64,000 bases of DNA from Prosthecodimorpha hirschii (GTDB lineage Bacteria > Pseudomonadota > Alphaproteobacteria > Rhizobiales > Ancalomicrobiaceae): NCBI RefSeq assembly GCF_001305515.1, contig NZ_LJYW01000001.1, positions 3,618,447-3,682,446 of the forward strand, in the 5' to 3' direction. This document shows positions 8,983 to 17,913 of this stretch, in pieces. The translations under genes were made by a program, and so were the position numbers. The notes under the pieces were generated by a model. It saw nothing but the letters and a program-made list of their open reading frames with translations. It was not told the origin of the DNA and made no database searches. Each line of letters begins with the position of its first letter. Within the stretch, counting starts at the first letter, position 1.

Positions 8983-9768
8983 TCAGAGACCCTTCGGGTT
9001 GGCCAGGAATTCCTCGATGATTTCCGGCGGCGGCTTGATGAAGTCCGAGGTCCGGGACGCGCCGAGGCCGGTCAGGCGGCGCAGCTTGACCGCCATCTCG
9101 GCCATCTTGACCACGATCGGAATGCCGTTGATCACCGGCGCGCCGTCGACGGCGTGGTTCTTCAAGGCCGAGAACAGCAACATCGGGATGCCGCCGCCCG
9201 GGATCAGCACGTCGCAACCCGACGCCACCAGCGGCTTCGCCTGGGCCTCGAACAGAGCCTCGACCTCGCGCGCGAGATCCTCGGATTCGTAGGCGCGCAG
9301 GATCTGGCCGGGCTCGAACTGCATGGCGTGGACCCCGGTCACGCGCTCCTTCAGGCCGTATTTGCCGATCTGGTGGTGAAACCACGGAATGAAACGCGTG
9401 TTGATGGTCACGATGCCGGTTCGCTGCCCGAGCTGGGCGGCATAGAGCATCGAGGCCTCACCGAGGGCGACGACCGGGATGTCGACCACCGAGCGGGCCT
9501 CATAGAGCCCGGCATCCTGGAAATGGCCGATGACGAAGGCGTCGTAGCCTTCCCGCTCGGCCCGGACGGCGTTGCAGATCACCTCGCGGGCACAGCGGAA
9601 TTCGACGATCGCGTGGGCGTAGTTGTCGTGCGGCGTGATGCCGTGGATGTCGACCGTCGTGCCCTCGTCGACGATGTCCTTCAGATGCAGGCGAAGCCGG
9701 TCCCAGTAGGTCTTGCCGTGCTCGTAGTCGACATAGCTCTGATACCAGATGCGCATCGGTTTGGTCAT
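8983..9768 (-). CDS. Asp/Glu/hydantoin racemase-fold protein lacking the catalytic cysteines
   Basis: The 261-residue protein has the overall pattern of the Asp/Glu/hydantoin racemase family. However, the two cysteines that do the proton transfer are absent: in the first motif, usually IAC-F-D-P-G-L, the protein reads 'IGHFQDAGL' (His82 at the Cys position), and in the second, usually LGC-G-M, it reads 'IPGGGIPM' (Gly191). It is therefore unlikely to be an ordinary racemase; lyase or decarboxylase-type activity, or a binding role, is possible. The ATG at 9768 has GGGGGAGA upstream. It is the last gene after the TRAP transporter. Confidence 0.75.
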   Translation of the reverse strand: MTKPMRIWYQSYVDYEHGKTYWDRLRLHLKDIVDEGTTVDIHGITPHDNYAHAIVEFRCAREVICNAVRAEREGYDAFVIGHFQDAGLYEARSVVDIPVVALGEASMLYAAQLGQRTGIVTINTRFIPWFHHQIGKYGLKERVTGVHAMQFEPGQILRAYESEDLAREVEALFEAQAKPLVASGCDVLIPGGGIPMLLFSALKNHAVDGAPVINGIPIVVKMAEMAVKLRRLTGLGASRTSDFIKPPPEIIEEFLANPKGL

Positions 9769-9844
9769 GACGATCTCCCCCGGCAAGACGTCCGCTTGGG
9801 TTTCGAGATGGTGACGGCAGTCCCGCGCATGACGCGGAGGCCCG

Positions 9845-11164
9845 CTACTTCGCGATGTGGTTCGGCAGCCAGAGGGCGATGCCCGGGAAGGCGGTCAGGA
9901 TCAGGATCAGCAGCAGCGTGCAGCCGATATAGGGCATCGCCGCCAGCGCGACCGCGCCGAGCCGCGTGCCCGGAGGCCCGACCCCGACCATGATGAACAG
10001 CAGGAGCCCGAAGGGCGGCGTGGCGAGCGACAGTTCGAGCGCCAGCAGCATCACGAGCCCGAACCAGATCGGCTCGAAACCGAGCTGGATGATCAGCGGA
10101 AAGAAGATCGGGATGGTCAGCATCATCATGGACAGCTGGTCCATGAACATGCCGAGGACCAGCAGGGCGAGCAGCATCAGGAGCAGCAGCATGTAGGGGC
10201 TGAGATCGTAGCCGAGCGCGATCTTGATGATGCTGGTGGTGGCGCCCGTATAGGCGACGATCTGGGAGAAGGTGGTCGAGCCGAGCAGGATGAAGAAGGT
10301 CATGGCGGTGACCGCCAGGGCGCCCTTCATCGAGCGGACGATCGCCGTCCAGGTCAGGCAGCGATAGAGGATCGCCAGCACGACGACCGACACCGTGCCG
10401 AAGGCCGCGGCTTCCGACGGCGTCGCCCAGCCGAGCAGGATCAGCCCGATCACGGCGAAGACGACCAGCCCCATCGGCAGCACATTGACGACGAGCGCCT
10501 GGATCTTCTCGCCCCAGCTGGCACGCGGCACGTCATAGGCCGGCGCCGCGTCGGGATCGAGCGCGAGCTGGATGCGCACCATGGCGACATACATGCCGGC
10601 CAGGATCACGCCCGGGATGACGCCGGCCATCAGCAGCGCGCCGACATCGAGCCGGGCGAGCGAGGCGAGCAGCACCGCCAGCGAGGAGGGCGGGATGATC
10701 ATGGCGAGGCCGCCGGTCGACAGGATCGGCCCGTTGATGATGTAGGGCTTGTAGCCCCGCTTCAGCATCTCCGGCACCATCAGGGCGCCGAGCAGCGCGG
10801 TGTTGGCGAGCGACGAACCGGACAGCGCCGCGAACAGCGTGCCGCCGCCGATGGTCAGATAGGTCAGCCGGCCGCGGATGTTGCCCATCCACTTGTCGAG
10901 CGCGTCGAAGACCCGCATCGCCAGACCGGTATGGAAGAACAGTTCGCCCATGATGACGAAGAGCGGCACCGGCGCGAGCGTGAAGGTGGTGACCGCGTCG
11001 GTCGCGTTGGCGATCATCTGGTCGATGCCGGCAAGCCCGCCCATGAAGACGACGACGCCGACGATATTGATGCAGAAGAACGCGAAGGCGACCGGCATGC
11101 CGATGCCGAGGAAGAGGAGGACGCCGCCGAACATCAGGCTCGCGGCCAGGGCCCAATCGATCAT
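9845..11164 (-). CDS. dctM: TRAP transporter large permease (DctM type)
   Basis: This 439-residue integral membrane protein is the large subunit of a tripartite ATP-independent periplasmic transporter. It has about twelve membrane segments and family motifs such as 'GGTLFAALSGSSLANTALLG' and 'PPSSLAVLLASLA'. It carries the sodium-driven translocation step. It starts 13 bp after the small permease gene. TRAP systems mostly carry carboxylates and other organic acids. Confidence 0.9.
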   Translation of the reverse strand: MIDWALAASLMFGGVLLFLGIGMPVAFAFFCINIVGVVVFMGGLAGIDQMIANATDAVTTFTLAPVPLFVIMGELFFHTGLAMRVFDALDKWMGNIRGRLTYLTIGGGTLFAALSGSSLANTALLGALMVPEMLKRGYKPYIINGPILSTGGLAMIIPPSSLAVLLASLARLDVGALLMAGVIPGVILAGMYVAMVRIQLALDPDAAPAYDVPRASWGEKIQALVVNVLPMGLVVFAVIGLILLGWATPSEAAAFGTVSVVVLAILYRCLTWTAIVRSMKGALAVTAMTFFILLGSTTFSQIVAYTGATTSIIKIALGYDLSPYMLLLLMLLALLVLGMFMDQLSMMMLTIPIFFPLIIQLGFEPIWFGLVMLLALELSLATPPFGLLLFIMVGVGPPGTRLGAVALAAMPYIGCTLLLILILTAFPGIALWLPNHIAK

Positions 11165-11177
11165 GATCGCCTCCCCC

Positions 11178-11678
11178 TCAGTGCCGCTCGCCTTCGCCCG
11201 CGCGGACGCGGCCGACGGCGATCAGGCGCAGAAGTTCGAGCGCGATCAGCGCCATGCCGACCCCGATCATGGCGTAGGTGAGCCAGCCCGGCAGGGTGAT
11301 CGAGCGCATGTCGAGCGAGCCGGATCGGAATTCCTCCAGTGCGAGCGCCAGCGCCCGCCAGGCGATCAGCCCCGAGATGGCCGCGCAGGCGAGGATCACC
11401 AGGCGCCCGAGCGCGTCGTGCAACGCCTTGGGCAGCATCTCGATGAAGGTGGTGATGGCGACATGGCCGCCGTTGCGCACCAGCCAGGGCGACCCGGCCA
11501 TGGTCGAGAAGAGCAGCACATATTCGACCGTGGCGCTGGTCCAGCGGAACGGCCGGCCGCCGAGATTGCGCACCATCACGTCCGCCACGATGGCCAGCGT
11601 GATGAAGGCAAGGCTGGCGGCGGCCGCAACCGCGAGGCCGTAGATCAGGGCATCATAGGTGCGGGACACGGGGCGCAT
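11178..11678 (-). CDS. dctQ: TRAP transporter small permease (DctQ type)
   Basis: A 166-residue protein with four predicted membrane segments, the size and topology of DctQ. It holds the large permease and works with the binding protein encoded just upstream. The ATG at 11678 was chosen because the open frame upstream of it is shadow sequence of the neighbouring binding-protein gene. Confidence 0.85.
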   Translation of the reverse strand: MRPVSRTYDALIYGLAVAAAASLAFITLAIVADVMVRNLGGRPFRWTSATVEYVLLFSTMAGSPWLVRNGGHVAITTFIEMLPKALHDALGRLVILACAAISGLIAWRALALALEEFRSGSLDMRSITLPGWLTYAMIGVGMALIALELLRLIAVGRVRAGEGERH

Positions 11679-11722
11679 GCGGGCTCGCTGGATTGGAGGA
11701 CGTCGTGCGGTGCCGGAAGATC

Positions 11723-11752
11723 GCCCGCGGCCGGGGCTGGCCGGCCGCGGGC
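11723..11752 (-). promoter_or_regulatory. Strong hairpin after the TRAP binding-protein gene
   Basis: A perfect 12-bp GC stem (11723-11734 with 11741-11752) and a 6-nt loop lie 10 bp beyond the DctP stop codon, before dctQ. It has no U-run. It probably favours DctP expression over the membrane subunits. Confidence 0.6.
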
Positions 11753-11761
11753 GTCGGTCTC

Positions 11762-12817
11762 TCAGCGGGTATAGTAGGCCTTGCGCAGGGCGTCGTAATG
11801 CGGCGAGCCGGCGTCCTTCATGCGCTTCCAGGCGGACTCGTAGGCCTTGTCCAGATAGGCCTTCTCGGCCGCCCCGGTCAGCTTCAGGACGGTCATGCCG
11901 CGCGAGCGCGCCGTCTCGTCGGTGGCCTTGATCTCCTTCTGGAAGTTGTCGAAGGATTCCTGCTCGTATTCGATCGCCGCCTTGGTCAGGATGTCCTTGG
12001 CCGCCTGCGGCAGGCTGTTCCACTTGGCGGTGTTGATCGTGATGCCGAGATCGGTCGAATAGAAGCCGGGATCGATGCGGACCTTCAGGAACTTGTCCCA
12101 GTTCAGGTCCAGGATGCCGATGATCGGCCAGCCGGCGCCGTCGAAGACGGACCGTTCGAGACCGCCATAGACTTCCGGCACCGGCACCGAGACCGAGACC
12201 GCGCCGAGATCCTCGAAGAAGGACTTGTAGATCGGCTGCGAGCGGATCTTGAGGCCGTTGAGGTCGACGCCGCCATCCGCGGTGCGCTTCGGCTCCTTGA
12301 GCAGATAGACGTGGAAGCCGATGCCGGAATCGATGTGTCCGAGCAGGGTGACGCCGAGCTTCTCGTCGAAGGCCTTCTGCATGATGGCGAAGCCGCCGTT
12401 CTTGCGCGCCTCCATGGCCGTCACGGTGGCGCCGACCCAGGCATCCGCTTCCGGCATCTTGCCGAGATAGAAGCTCGCCGGGCCGTAATGCATGTCGAGC
12501 ACGCCCCGCCGGACGGAATCGACCTGCTGGTTCTGCGGGATGACCTCGGGGCCGCCGGTGAAGTCGATGCGCACGACACCCTTGCCGGCCGCATTCACCT
12601 TGTCGACATAGCCGAGGAAGCTCTTGGTGAAGGCGAGCGCTTTCGGGAAGGCCGCAACGGCGCGCAGCACCACCTCGTCGGCCCGCGCCGGGGCGGTTCC
12701 GAGCGTGGCGGCGAACATGAACCCGGCCGCGAGGCCGAGCAGGGCCCGCCGTGCGAGCCTGCCGGCGGCCCGATCCCGACGGGCGACGGTCGGGGCGGAA
12801 TGCGCTTCATGAACCAT
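11762..12817 (-). CDS. dctP: TRAP transporter substrate-binding protein (DctP type)
   Basis: This 351-residue protein begins with an N-terminal export signal containing 'RRALLGLAA', possibly a Tat-type signal, followed by a DctP-like periplasmic binding domain ('FYLGKMPEADAW', 'LNGLKIRSQPIYKSFFEDLGA'). TRAP binding proteins hold their carboxylate ligand through a conserved arginine; 'LKIRSQP' is the likely place. The ATG at 12817 has GAGGAGA upstream, better than the ATG at 12889. The gene starts the TRAP cluster just after the dehydrogenase gene. Confidence 0.88.
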   Translation of the reverse strand: MVHEAHSAPTVARRDRAAGRLARRALLGLAAGFMFAATLGTAPARADEVVLRAVAAFPKALAFTKSFLGYVDKVNAAGKGVVRIDFTGGPEVIPQNQQVDSVRRGVLDMHYGPASFYLGKMPEADAWVGATVTAMEARKNGGFAIMQKAFDEKLGVTLLGHIDSGIGFHVYLLKEPKRTADGGVDLNGLKIRSQPIYKSFFEDLGAVSVSVPVPEVYGGLERSVFDGAGWPIIGILDLNWDKFLKVRIDPGFYSTDLGITINTAKWNSLPQAAKDILTKAAIEYEQESFDNFQKEIKATDETARSRGMTVLKLTGAAEKAYLDKAYESAWKRMKDAGSPHYDALRKAYYTR

Positions 12818-12890
12818 GCTGTGTCTCCTCTCGTCTCTCGCCGGGGATCGGCGGAGCCGAGCGGCGCCGCCGGTCCCGTCTTCCAACACT

Positions 12891-13877
12891 CTAGAGAACC
12901 GGCGGCCTGGTCAGGCCGAGATGGCCGAGCATGGCCAGGAAGGCCCCGAGCCGCTCGCGCCGATAGGCGTCGAGATCGCGGCCGGCATAGTCGTAGAAGC
13001 CGCGGCCGGTCTTCAGGCCGATGCGGCCTTCGGCCATGTTGCGCTCGATCACGGCGGGGGCGGCGAAGCGCTCTTCGCCGGTCGCCTGGCGCATATAGCG
13101 GCTGGCATAGAAGAGAATGTCGCCGCCGCCCCAGTCGATGAATTCGATCAGGCCGAGCACGGCGAAGCGGAAGCCGAAGCCGTAGAGCACGGCCTTGTCG
13201 ACATCCTCGGCCGTCGCCACGCCCTCTTCGACCAGGCGCGCCGCCTCGTTCATGGCCAGCGCCTGGATGCGCGGCACGATGTAGCCCGGCGAGGCGGCGC
13301 AGACGACCGGCATCTTGCCGGCGCCCTCGAGCAGACGCAGCATGGCGGCGGTGACGGCAGGGTCGGTCGCGGGCGACGGGCTGACCTCGACCAGCGGCAC
13401 CAGATAGGCCGGGTTCAGCCAATGGGCGTTCAGAAACCGGTCCGGCCGGGCGGTCAGCCCGGCGAGATCGGTCGACAGGAAGGTCGAGGTGGTCGAGGCC
13501 ACGATCGCGTCCGGCCGGGCGATCGCGTCGATCAGGGCCAGCGCCGAGGCCTTGGCCTCGCGGGTCTCCGGCACGCCCTCGAACACGAAGGGACAGTCGG
13601 CCAGCGCCGCCGCCGCATCGTCGAGCGCGACGACGCGGATGCGGGCCATGATCGGTTCGATGGCGGCGGCCTCGAAGGCGCCGAGGCCGGCCAGCTGGCC
13701 GAGGCTTGCCCGGATCTCGCCGAGCGCCTCGGCGGCGAGCGTCGCATGCGCCTCGGCGTCGCGCGGCTTGGCATCGACCAGCACCACGTCGTGTCCGGCA
13801 TATGCGAACGCATGGGCCATGCCGCGGCCCATCCGGCCCGCGCCGATACAGGCGATCCTGGCCGGGGCGCCGCTCAT
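12891..13877 (-). CDS. 3-hydroxyacyl-CoA dehydrogenase-family protein
   Basis: This 328-residue protein has an N-terminal NAD-binding fold with 'IGAGRMGRGMAHAFAYAGHDV' at about residues 11-31, the family's 'STTSTFLSTDL' and catalytic-region 'NAHWLNPAYLVPLVEV', and the C-terminal helical domain. Members include 3-hydroxybutyryl-CoA dehydrogenase, carnitine dehydrogenase and lambda-crystallin-type hydroxy-acid dehydrogenases; the absence of any CoA-pathway neighbour makes a hydroxy-acid or carnitine-like substrate likely. Its start overlaps the upstream stop codon by an ATGA. Confidence 0.82.
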   Translation of the reverse strand: MSGAPARIACIGAGRMGRGMAHAFAYAGHDVVLVDAKPRDAEAHATLAAEALGEIRASLGQLAGLGAFEAAAIEPIMARIRVVALDDAAAALADCPFVFEGVPETREAKASALALIDAIARPDAIVASTTSTFLSTDLAGLTARPDRFLNAHWLNPAYLVPLVEVSPSPATDPAVTAAMLRLLEGAGKMPVVCAASPGYIVPRIQALAMNEAARLVEEGVATAEDVDKAVLYGFGFRFAVLGLIEFIDWGGGDILFYASRYMRQATGEERFAAPAVIERNMAEGRIGLKTGRGFYDYAGRDLDAYRRERLGAFLAMLGHLGLTRPPVL

Positions 13878-14974
13878 GCCGGCAGGCCTTCGGCGAGCAG
13901 CTGCGCCATGGCGGCCTTCGACAGGCCGGCCAGCCCGAGGCCGTCGAGCGTGCGGCCGGTCTCGAAGAAGTTCTCGCCCGCCGCCGCCCCAGCGATCGCG
14001 AGCAGGCCGGCTGCGACCGGCGAGGGCACGCCGGCCCAGCGGCAGACCGAGACCAGGAAGGCGAGGCCGAGCTTCACATCCTCGGTCAGGTAGCGGTGAT
14101 CCTTCAGGTTCAGCCGCTCGTGCCAGTCCTTCGAGGCCACCAGCTTGTCGTGGGCCAGGTTACCGTACATCCAGTTCGAGGTCTCGTAGTGGTCGGCCAG
14201 CGGGAAATGCGGCACGCCGTAGCCGAGCGCCTCGCGCACCGCCATGCGTTCGGCGTCGAGCGCGCCATGCACCCGCCGGATCGACGGCTGGGTGCCCTCG
14301 TTGTGGATGTCCCAGCGGTCGAAATGCTCGATCGGGCCGGCATTCATCAGGATCAGCGGCGGATGGATGATCGGGCCGGCATTCATCAGGGCGCCCGACA
14401 GGGCATCCTCGATCGGCTCGATCGCACCCGGAAAGGCCGCCGAGACCGCCGCAAGGGCAGGGGTGGCGAGACGCGACGGGAAGACGCCGGTCGGCAATCG
14501 CGTGGCGCGGGTCGTGATCGCCACCTCGGCCGGGCCGTGCTTGCGGGTCAGCCAGGGCAGCGTGCCGGTCTCGGCGATCGCGAAATCGGCCCGATTGCCG
14601 GCGTCGCGCATCACCTTGGTCATCAGATAGGAGCCGAAGGTGCCGGGCGGCAGGTAGATCGTCTGCCCGTCCGCGACATGCGGGGCGAGCGCGCGGGCGA
14701 GGTCGATCTGCGCGGAGGCCGGCACCGGCGCCAGGATCAGATCGGCGCCGGCAACGGCCTCGCCGATCTCGGTCGTCGGCCGGGCGATCGCCACATCGCG
14801 GCGACCCTGGGCGTCCTTCAGCGTGATCCGTCCGGTTTCCAGGACCGGCGCGAAGGCCTCCCGGTTCGGGCGCCAGAAGCGCACCTCATGGCCGGCCTCG
14901 CTCATATCGGCTGCAGCCGCATAGGACCCGTTGCCACCCCCCAGCACCGCGATCCTGATCGGCGTCGTCGACAT
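13874..14974 (-). CDS. NAD/NADP octopine/nopaline dehydrogenase-family protein
   Basis: A 366-residue opine-dehydrogenase-like enzyme. The N-terminal Rossmann motif is 'IAVLGGGNGSYAAAADMSEAGHEV', and the C-terminal domain includes 'NAGPIIHPPLILMNAG', typical of the octopine/nopaline dehydrogenase family, with a likely catalytic His. These enzymes make or split N-(carboxyalkyl)amino acids. Here it lies amid catabolic genes, so oxidation of an opine-like compound is plausible. A 22-bp exact direct repeat (14330-14351 and 14369-14390) lies inside the gene. The ATG at 14974 has GGAGGG upstream. Confidence 0.8.
   Translation of the reverse strand: MSTTPIRIAVLGGGNGSYAAAADMSEAGHEVRFWRPNREAFAPVLETGRITLKDAQGRRDVAIARPTTEIGEAVAGADLILAPVPASAQIDLARALAPHVADGQTIYLPPGTFGSYLMTKVMRDAGNRADFAIAETGTLPWLTRKHGPAEVAITTRATRLPTGVFPSRLATPALAAVSAAFPGAIEPIEDALSGALMNAGPIIHPPLILMNAGPIEHFDRWDIHNEGTQPSIRRVHGALDAERMAVREALGYGVPHFPLADHYETSNWMYGNLAHDKLVASKDWHERLNLKDHRYLTEDVKLGLAFLVSVCRWAGVPSPVAAGLLAIAGAAAGENFFETGRTLDGLGLAGLSKAAMAQLLAEGLPA
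14330..14390. repeat. 22-bp direct repeat inside the opine dehydrogenase gene
   Basis: Identical 22-nt copies lie at 14330-14351 and 14369-14390, 39 bp apart and in the same frame. Both encode a 'LMNAGPI' stretch flanking the conserved HPP motif. Confidence 0.8.
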
Positions 14975-15035
14975 GGCAAGCCCTCCGCTCCGGTGCGGCC
15001 CGTCGGCGCCGCACGGATATTTCAAAGCTAAAGGA

Positions 15036-15064
15036 AGGCTAGGTTCGTGTCATCGCGCTGTCAA
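15036..15064 (-). promoter_or_regulatory. Candidate sigma-70 promoter for the opine dehydrogenase unit
   Basis: On the minus strand a perfect TTGACA (-35, 15064-15059) is followed after 17 bp by TAGCCT (-10, 15041-15036). It faces the opine dehydrogenase gene starting at 14974. The -10 match is weak, so this is a candidate only. Confidence 0.4.
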
Positions 15065-15113
15065 CGTCCGACCTAACGGAAAGTACGAATTGGATGCTCT
15101 CGCATGGAATAAG

Positions 15114-15161
15114 GCCGCGCACCACCAGGCGCTGCGGTGCAGCAAACGTGCCGTGCGCGGC
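15114..15161 (-). terminator. Nested hairpin after the Ldh-type dehydrogenase gene
   Basis: An outer 9-bp inverted repeat (15114-15122 with 15153-15161) encloses an inner 5-bp stem (15131-15143). It lies 18 bp beyond the stop of the 15180 gene and before the promoter at 15036-15064, so it may end or attenuate the upstream unit. No U-run is seen. Confidence 0.45.
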
Positions 15162-15179
15162 TAGTCCGGACGCAGCCGT

Positions 15180-16223
15180 TCAACCGGTCGATGTTGTCGC
15201 ATAGACCAGCAGGCGCCCGTGCAGGGCTGCCGGAATCACCACGCCTTCGGCCAACGTCCGGGCCCGGGCGGCAGCCCGCCGCGTTCCCGGCAGGCGCGCG
15301 CCGGGCTGGTCGGCGATCGCGGCCAGGAGCCTGGCCAGCCGGGCTTCCGCCGCCTCGCCGGCGATCGGGCCGGGCGCCACCGCCAGGAAGAACTGGCCGG
15401 TCCGCGGCGGGCCGCCCGCATTGTCGGCGAAGGAGGAGGCGTCCACCGACAGGCTCGCGCCGGTCATCCAGGCGGCCATGATCTCGACCAGGAAGGCGAG
15501 GCCGGCGCCCTTGTGGCCGCCCGCCGGCACCATGGTGCCGCCGTCGAGCGCCGCCGCCGGGTCGGTGGTCGGGTGCCCGTCGCGATCGAGCGCCCAGCCG
15601 AGCGGGATCGCCTCCCCGCGCTGGCGATGCACCACGATCTCGCTCTTGGCGACCACGCTCGACGACTGGTCGAGCACCAGCGGGCCGCCCTCGGCGCGCG
15701 GCACGGCGAGCGCGATCGGGTTGGTGCCGAAGACCGGGACCGTGCCGCCGACCGGCGCGATCGAGGCCGGCGCGTTGACGAAGCCCAGGGCCAGGAAGCC
15801 GGCTTCGGCGATGCGCCGGACATGGTAGCCGACCACGCCGCAATTGTAGGACCGGGTCACCGCCATCGCGGCGACACCCTGGCGTGCCGCGGCCTCGATC
15901 AGCGCCGGCAGCCCCAGGTCGATCGCCGGATGGGCGAAGCCGTCGGCCGCGTCGACCCGCACGAGGCCGGGCGCCGGCCGCGTCAGCGTGGGTTCGGCCC
16001 GCCCGTCGATCTTGCCGCAACGGGCATGCTCGCAATAGGTCGGCAGGCGGGCGAGGCCGTGGCTGTGCACGCCCTCGGCTTCGGCGTCGACCACCGAGGC
16101 GGTCACCGCCCGGTTCTGAACCGGACCGAGGCCGGAGGCGGCCAGGGCGCGGAAGGTCAGGTCCTCCACCTCGGCCAATGTCAGGCGGACGGTCGCGCCG
16201 GGGGTGTTTCCGGGGGCGCTCAT
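15180..16223 (-). CDS. Malate/L-lactate dehydrogenase-family oxidoreductase
   Basis: This 347-residue protein belongs to the Ldh/Mdh type-2 family, NAD(P)-dependent enzymes unrelated to classical lactate dehydrogenase; members include ureidoglycolate dehydrogenase, sulfolactate dehydrogenase and delta1-piperideine-2-carboxylate/pyrroline-2-carboxylate reductase. Family motifs seen are 'EAEGVHSHGLARLPTY' near residue 48 (with the catalytic His), 'FGTNPIALAVP', and 'GGHKGAGLAFLVEIMAA'. Its ATG overlaps the HyuB stop. In a cluster with HyuA/HyuB a cyclic-imine or ureido acid substrate is a reasonable guess. Confidence 0.82.
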   Translation of the reverse strand: MSAPGNTPGATVRLTLAEVEDLTFRALAASGLGPVQNRAVTASVVDAEAEGVHSHGLARLPTYCEHARCGKIDGRAEPTLTRPAPGLVRVDAADGFAHPAIDLGLPALIEAAARQGVAAMAVTRSYNCGVVGYHVRRIAEAGFLALGFVNAPASIAPVGGTVPVFGTNPIALAVPRAEGGPLVLDQSSSVVAKSEIVVHRQRGEAIPLGWALDRDGHPTTDPAAALDGGTMVPAGGHKGAGLAFLVEIMAAWMTGASLSVDASSFADNAGGPPRTGQFFLAVAPGPIAGEAAEARLARLLAAIADQPGARLPGTRRAAARARTLAEGVVIPAALHGRLLVYATTSTG

Positions 16224-17902
16224 TCGGCGGCCTCATTCAGATCGGTGCCGTAACGGGCGGCGCCGGCCGGCGTCACCATGCCGTCGGCGAGATCGGCGGC
16301 GATCCGTGCGGCGGGCCGCTCTGCAGGATCGCCCCAGCCGCCGCCGCCCGAGGTCTCGATGGTGATCACGTCGCCGGCCCGGACCGGCACCCCCGACACC
16401 TTGGAGCGCAGGGCCTCGACGCTGCCGTCGGCGCGGGTCAGCGTGGTCCGGCTGAGCGAGCCCGGCCGGCCGCCGCCGATGCCGTAGGGCGGATGCTTGA
16501 AGCGCTCGAAATTGGTCGAGAGGCTGCCGACCGGCGCATCGAGCCGGAATTCGCGGACCAGGCCGAGCCCGCCGCGATTGCGGCCCGGCCCGCCGCTGTC
16601 CGGCACCAGGCCGTAGCGCAGGAAGGTGACCGGATACTTGGCTTCGACCATCTCGATCGGCGCATTGGTGTTGTTGTGCAGGCCGCAGGAGAGCGCGCTC
16701 GCCCCGTCCCCGCCGGCATGGCCGCCCCAGCCGCCGACTTCGATGTCGAAATAGACGCGCCGCCGGCCCGACGCCTCCACGGTGGCGAGGGCATAGACGT
16801 AGGAGATGGCGTAGTAGGCCGCCGGGATGCGGTCGGGCACCAGTTGGGCAAGCGCGCCGAAGACCGCGGTGGCGATGCGATGGTTGACCACCATGCGGCC
16901 GGTCACCGGCGCCGGGAAGCGGGCATCGACCACGCTGCCCTCCGGCAGCACCACCTCGATCGGCCGATAGCAGCCGCTATTGGCCGGGATGTCCTTGCCG
17001 AGCGCGGCGAGGAGCGCATAGTAGACCGCCGAACAGGTCATCGCGCGGGTATTGTTGACGGGTCCCTGCACCTGCGGGCTCGACCCTGCGAAATCGAGCC
17101 GGATGCGGTCGCCCTGCTTCTCCAGGCGGACCTGAAGGCGGATCGGCCCCTCGGTCTGGCCGTCGTCGTCGACCCATTCGACGAAGTCCGCGGCCCCGTC
17201 CGGCAACCCGGCGATCGCCGCGCGCATCATGGTCTCGGACCCGTCGAGAATGGCCGAGGTGGCGGCGGCGAGGTCGGCCGCGCCATATTTGGCGGCGATC
17301 CGCTCCATGGCGCGGGCGCCGATGCCAAGCGCGGCGATCTGCGCCTTGAGGTCGCCGGAGGTCTCGTCGGGCTGGCGCACATTGGCCAGCACGAGATCGA
17401 CGATCGCCTGGTTGAGAACTCCCTTCTCGGCGAGCTTCAGCGGCGGGATGCGGATGCCCTCCTGGAAGATCTCGCGTGCATCGGCGTAGTAGCTGCCGGG
17501 CGCGCCGCCGCCAACGTCGACATGGTGGCAGAGCGTGCCGACGATGGCGATCCGGCGCCCCTCGTGGAACACCGGCCGGAAGGTCTGGATGTCGGGCAGG
17601 TGCTGGCCGCCCGAATAGGGATCGTTGGTGACGATCACGTCGCCGTCGTCCCAGCGCTCGAGCGGGATGAAATCGGCGATCAGCCGTTCCAGGCAGGCCG
17701 ACATCGAATTCAGGTGCACGGGTATCCGGGCGGATTGCGCGACCTGGCGGCCTTCGGCATCGAAGACGGCGGTCGAGAAGTCGAGGATCTCGCGCACCAC
17801 CGTGGAGCGGCTGGTGCGCCAGATGGTGATGCTCATCTCCTCGGCGGCGGCGACCAGGGCATTGCGGACGATTTCGACCCGGACGGGACTGATGGCGGTC
17901 AT
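16220..17902 (-). CDS. hyuB: Hydantoinase B / oxoprolinase beta-type subunit
   Basis: The protein is 560 residues, the usual size of HyuB subunits of ATP-dependent N-methylhydantoinase/5-oxoprolinase/acetone-carboxylase-type enzymes. Recognisable stretches are 'VTNDPYSGGQHLPDI', 'GTLCHHVDVGGGAPGSYYADA' and the closing Gly-rich 'ETSGGGGWGDP'. HyuA and HyuB act together to open lactam or hydantoin rings at the cost of ATP. The ATG at 17902 has a GAGGAAA box; upstream in-frame sequence belongs to hyuA in another frame. It follows hyuA by 11 bp. Confidence 0.88.
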   Translation of the reverse strand: MTAISPVRVEIVRNALVAAAEEMSITIWRTSRSTVVREILDFSTAVFDAEGRQVAQSARIPVHLNSMSACLERLIADFIPLERWDDGDVIVTNDPYSGGQHLPDIQTFRPVFHEGRRIAIVGTLCHHVDVGGGAPGSYYADAREIFQEGIRIPPLKLAEKGVLNQAIVDLVLANVRQPDETSGDLKAQIAALGIGARAMERIAAKYGAADLAAATSAILDGSETMMRAAIAGLPDGAADFVEWVDDDGQTEGPIRLQVRLEKQGDRIRLDFAGSSPQVQGPVNNTRAMTCSAVYYALLAALGKDIPANSGCYRPIEVVLPEGSVVDARFPAPVTGRMVVNHRIATAVFGALAQLVPDRIPAAYYAISYVYALATVEASGRRRVYFDIEVGGWGGHAGGDGASALSCGLHNNTNAPIEMVEAKYPVTFLRYGLVPDSGGPGRNRGGLGLVREFRLDAPVGSLSTNFERFKHPPYGIGGGRPGSLSRTTLTRADGSVEALRSKVSGVPVRAGDVITIETSGGGGWGDPAERPAARIAADLADGMVTPAGAARYGTDLNEAAE

Positions 17903-17913
17903 CGGGGCTTTCC

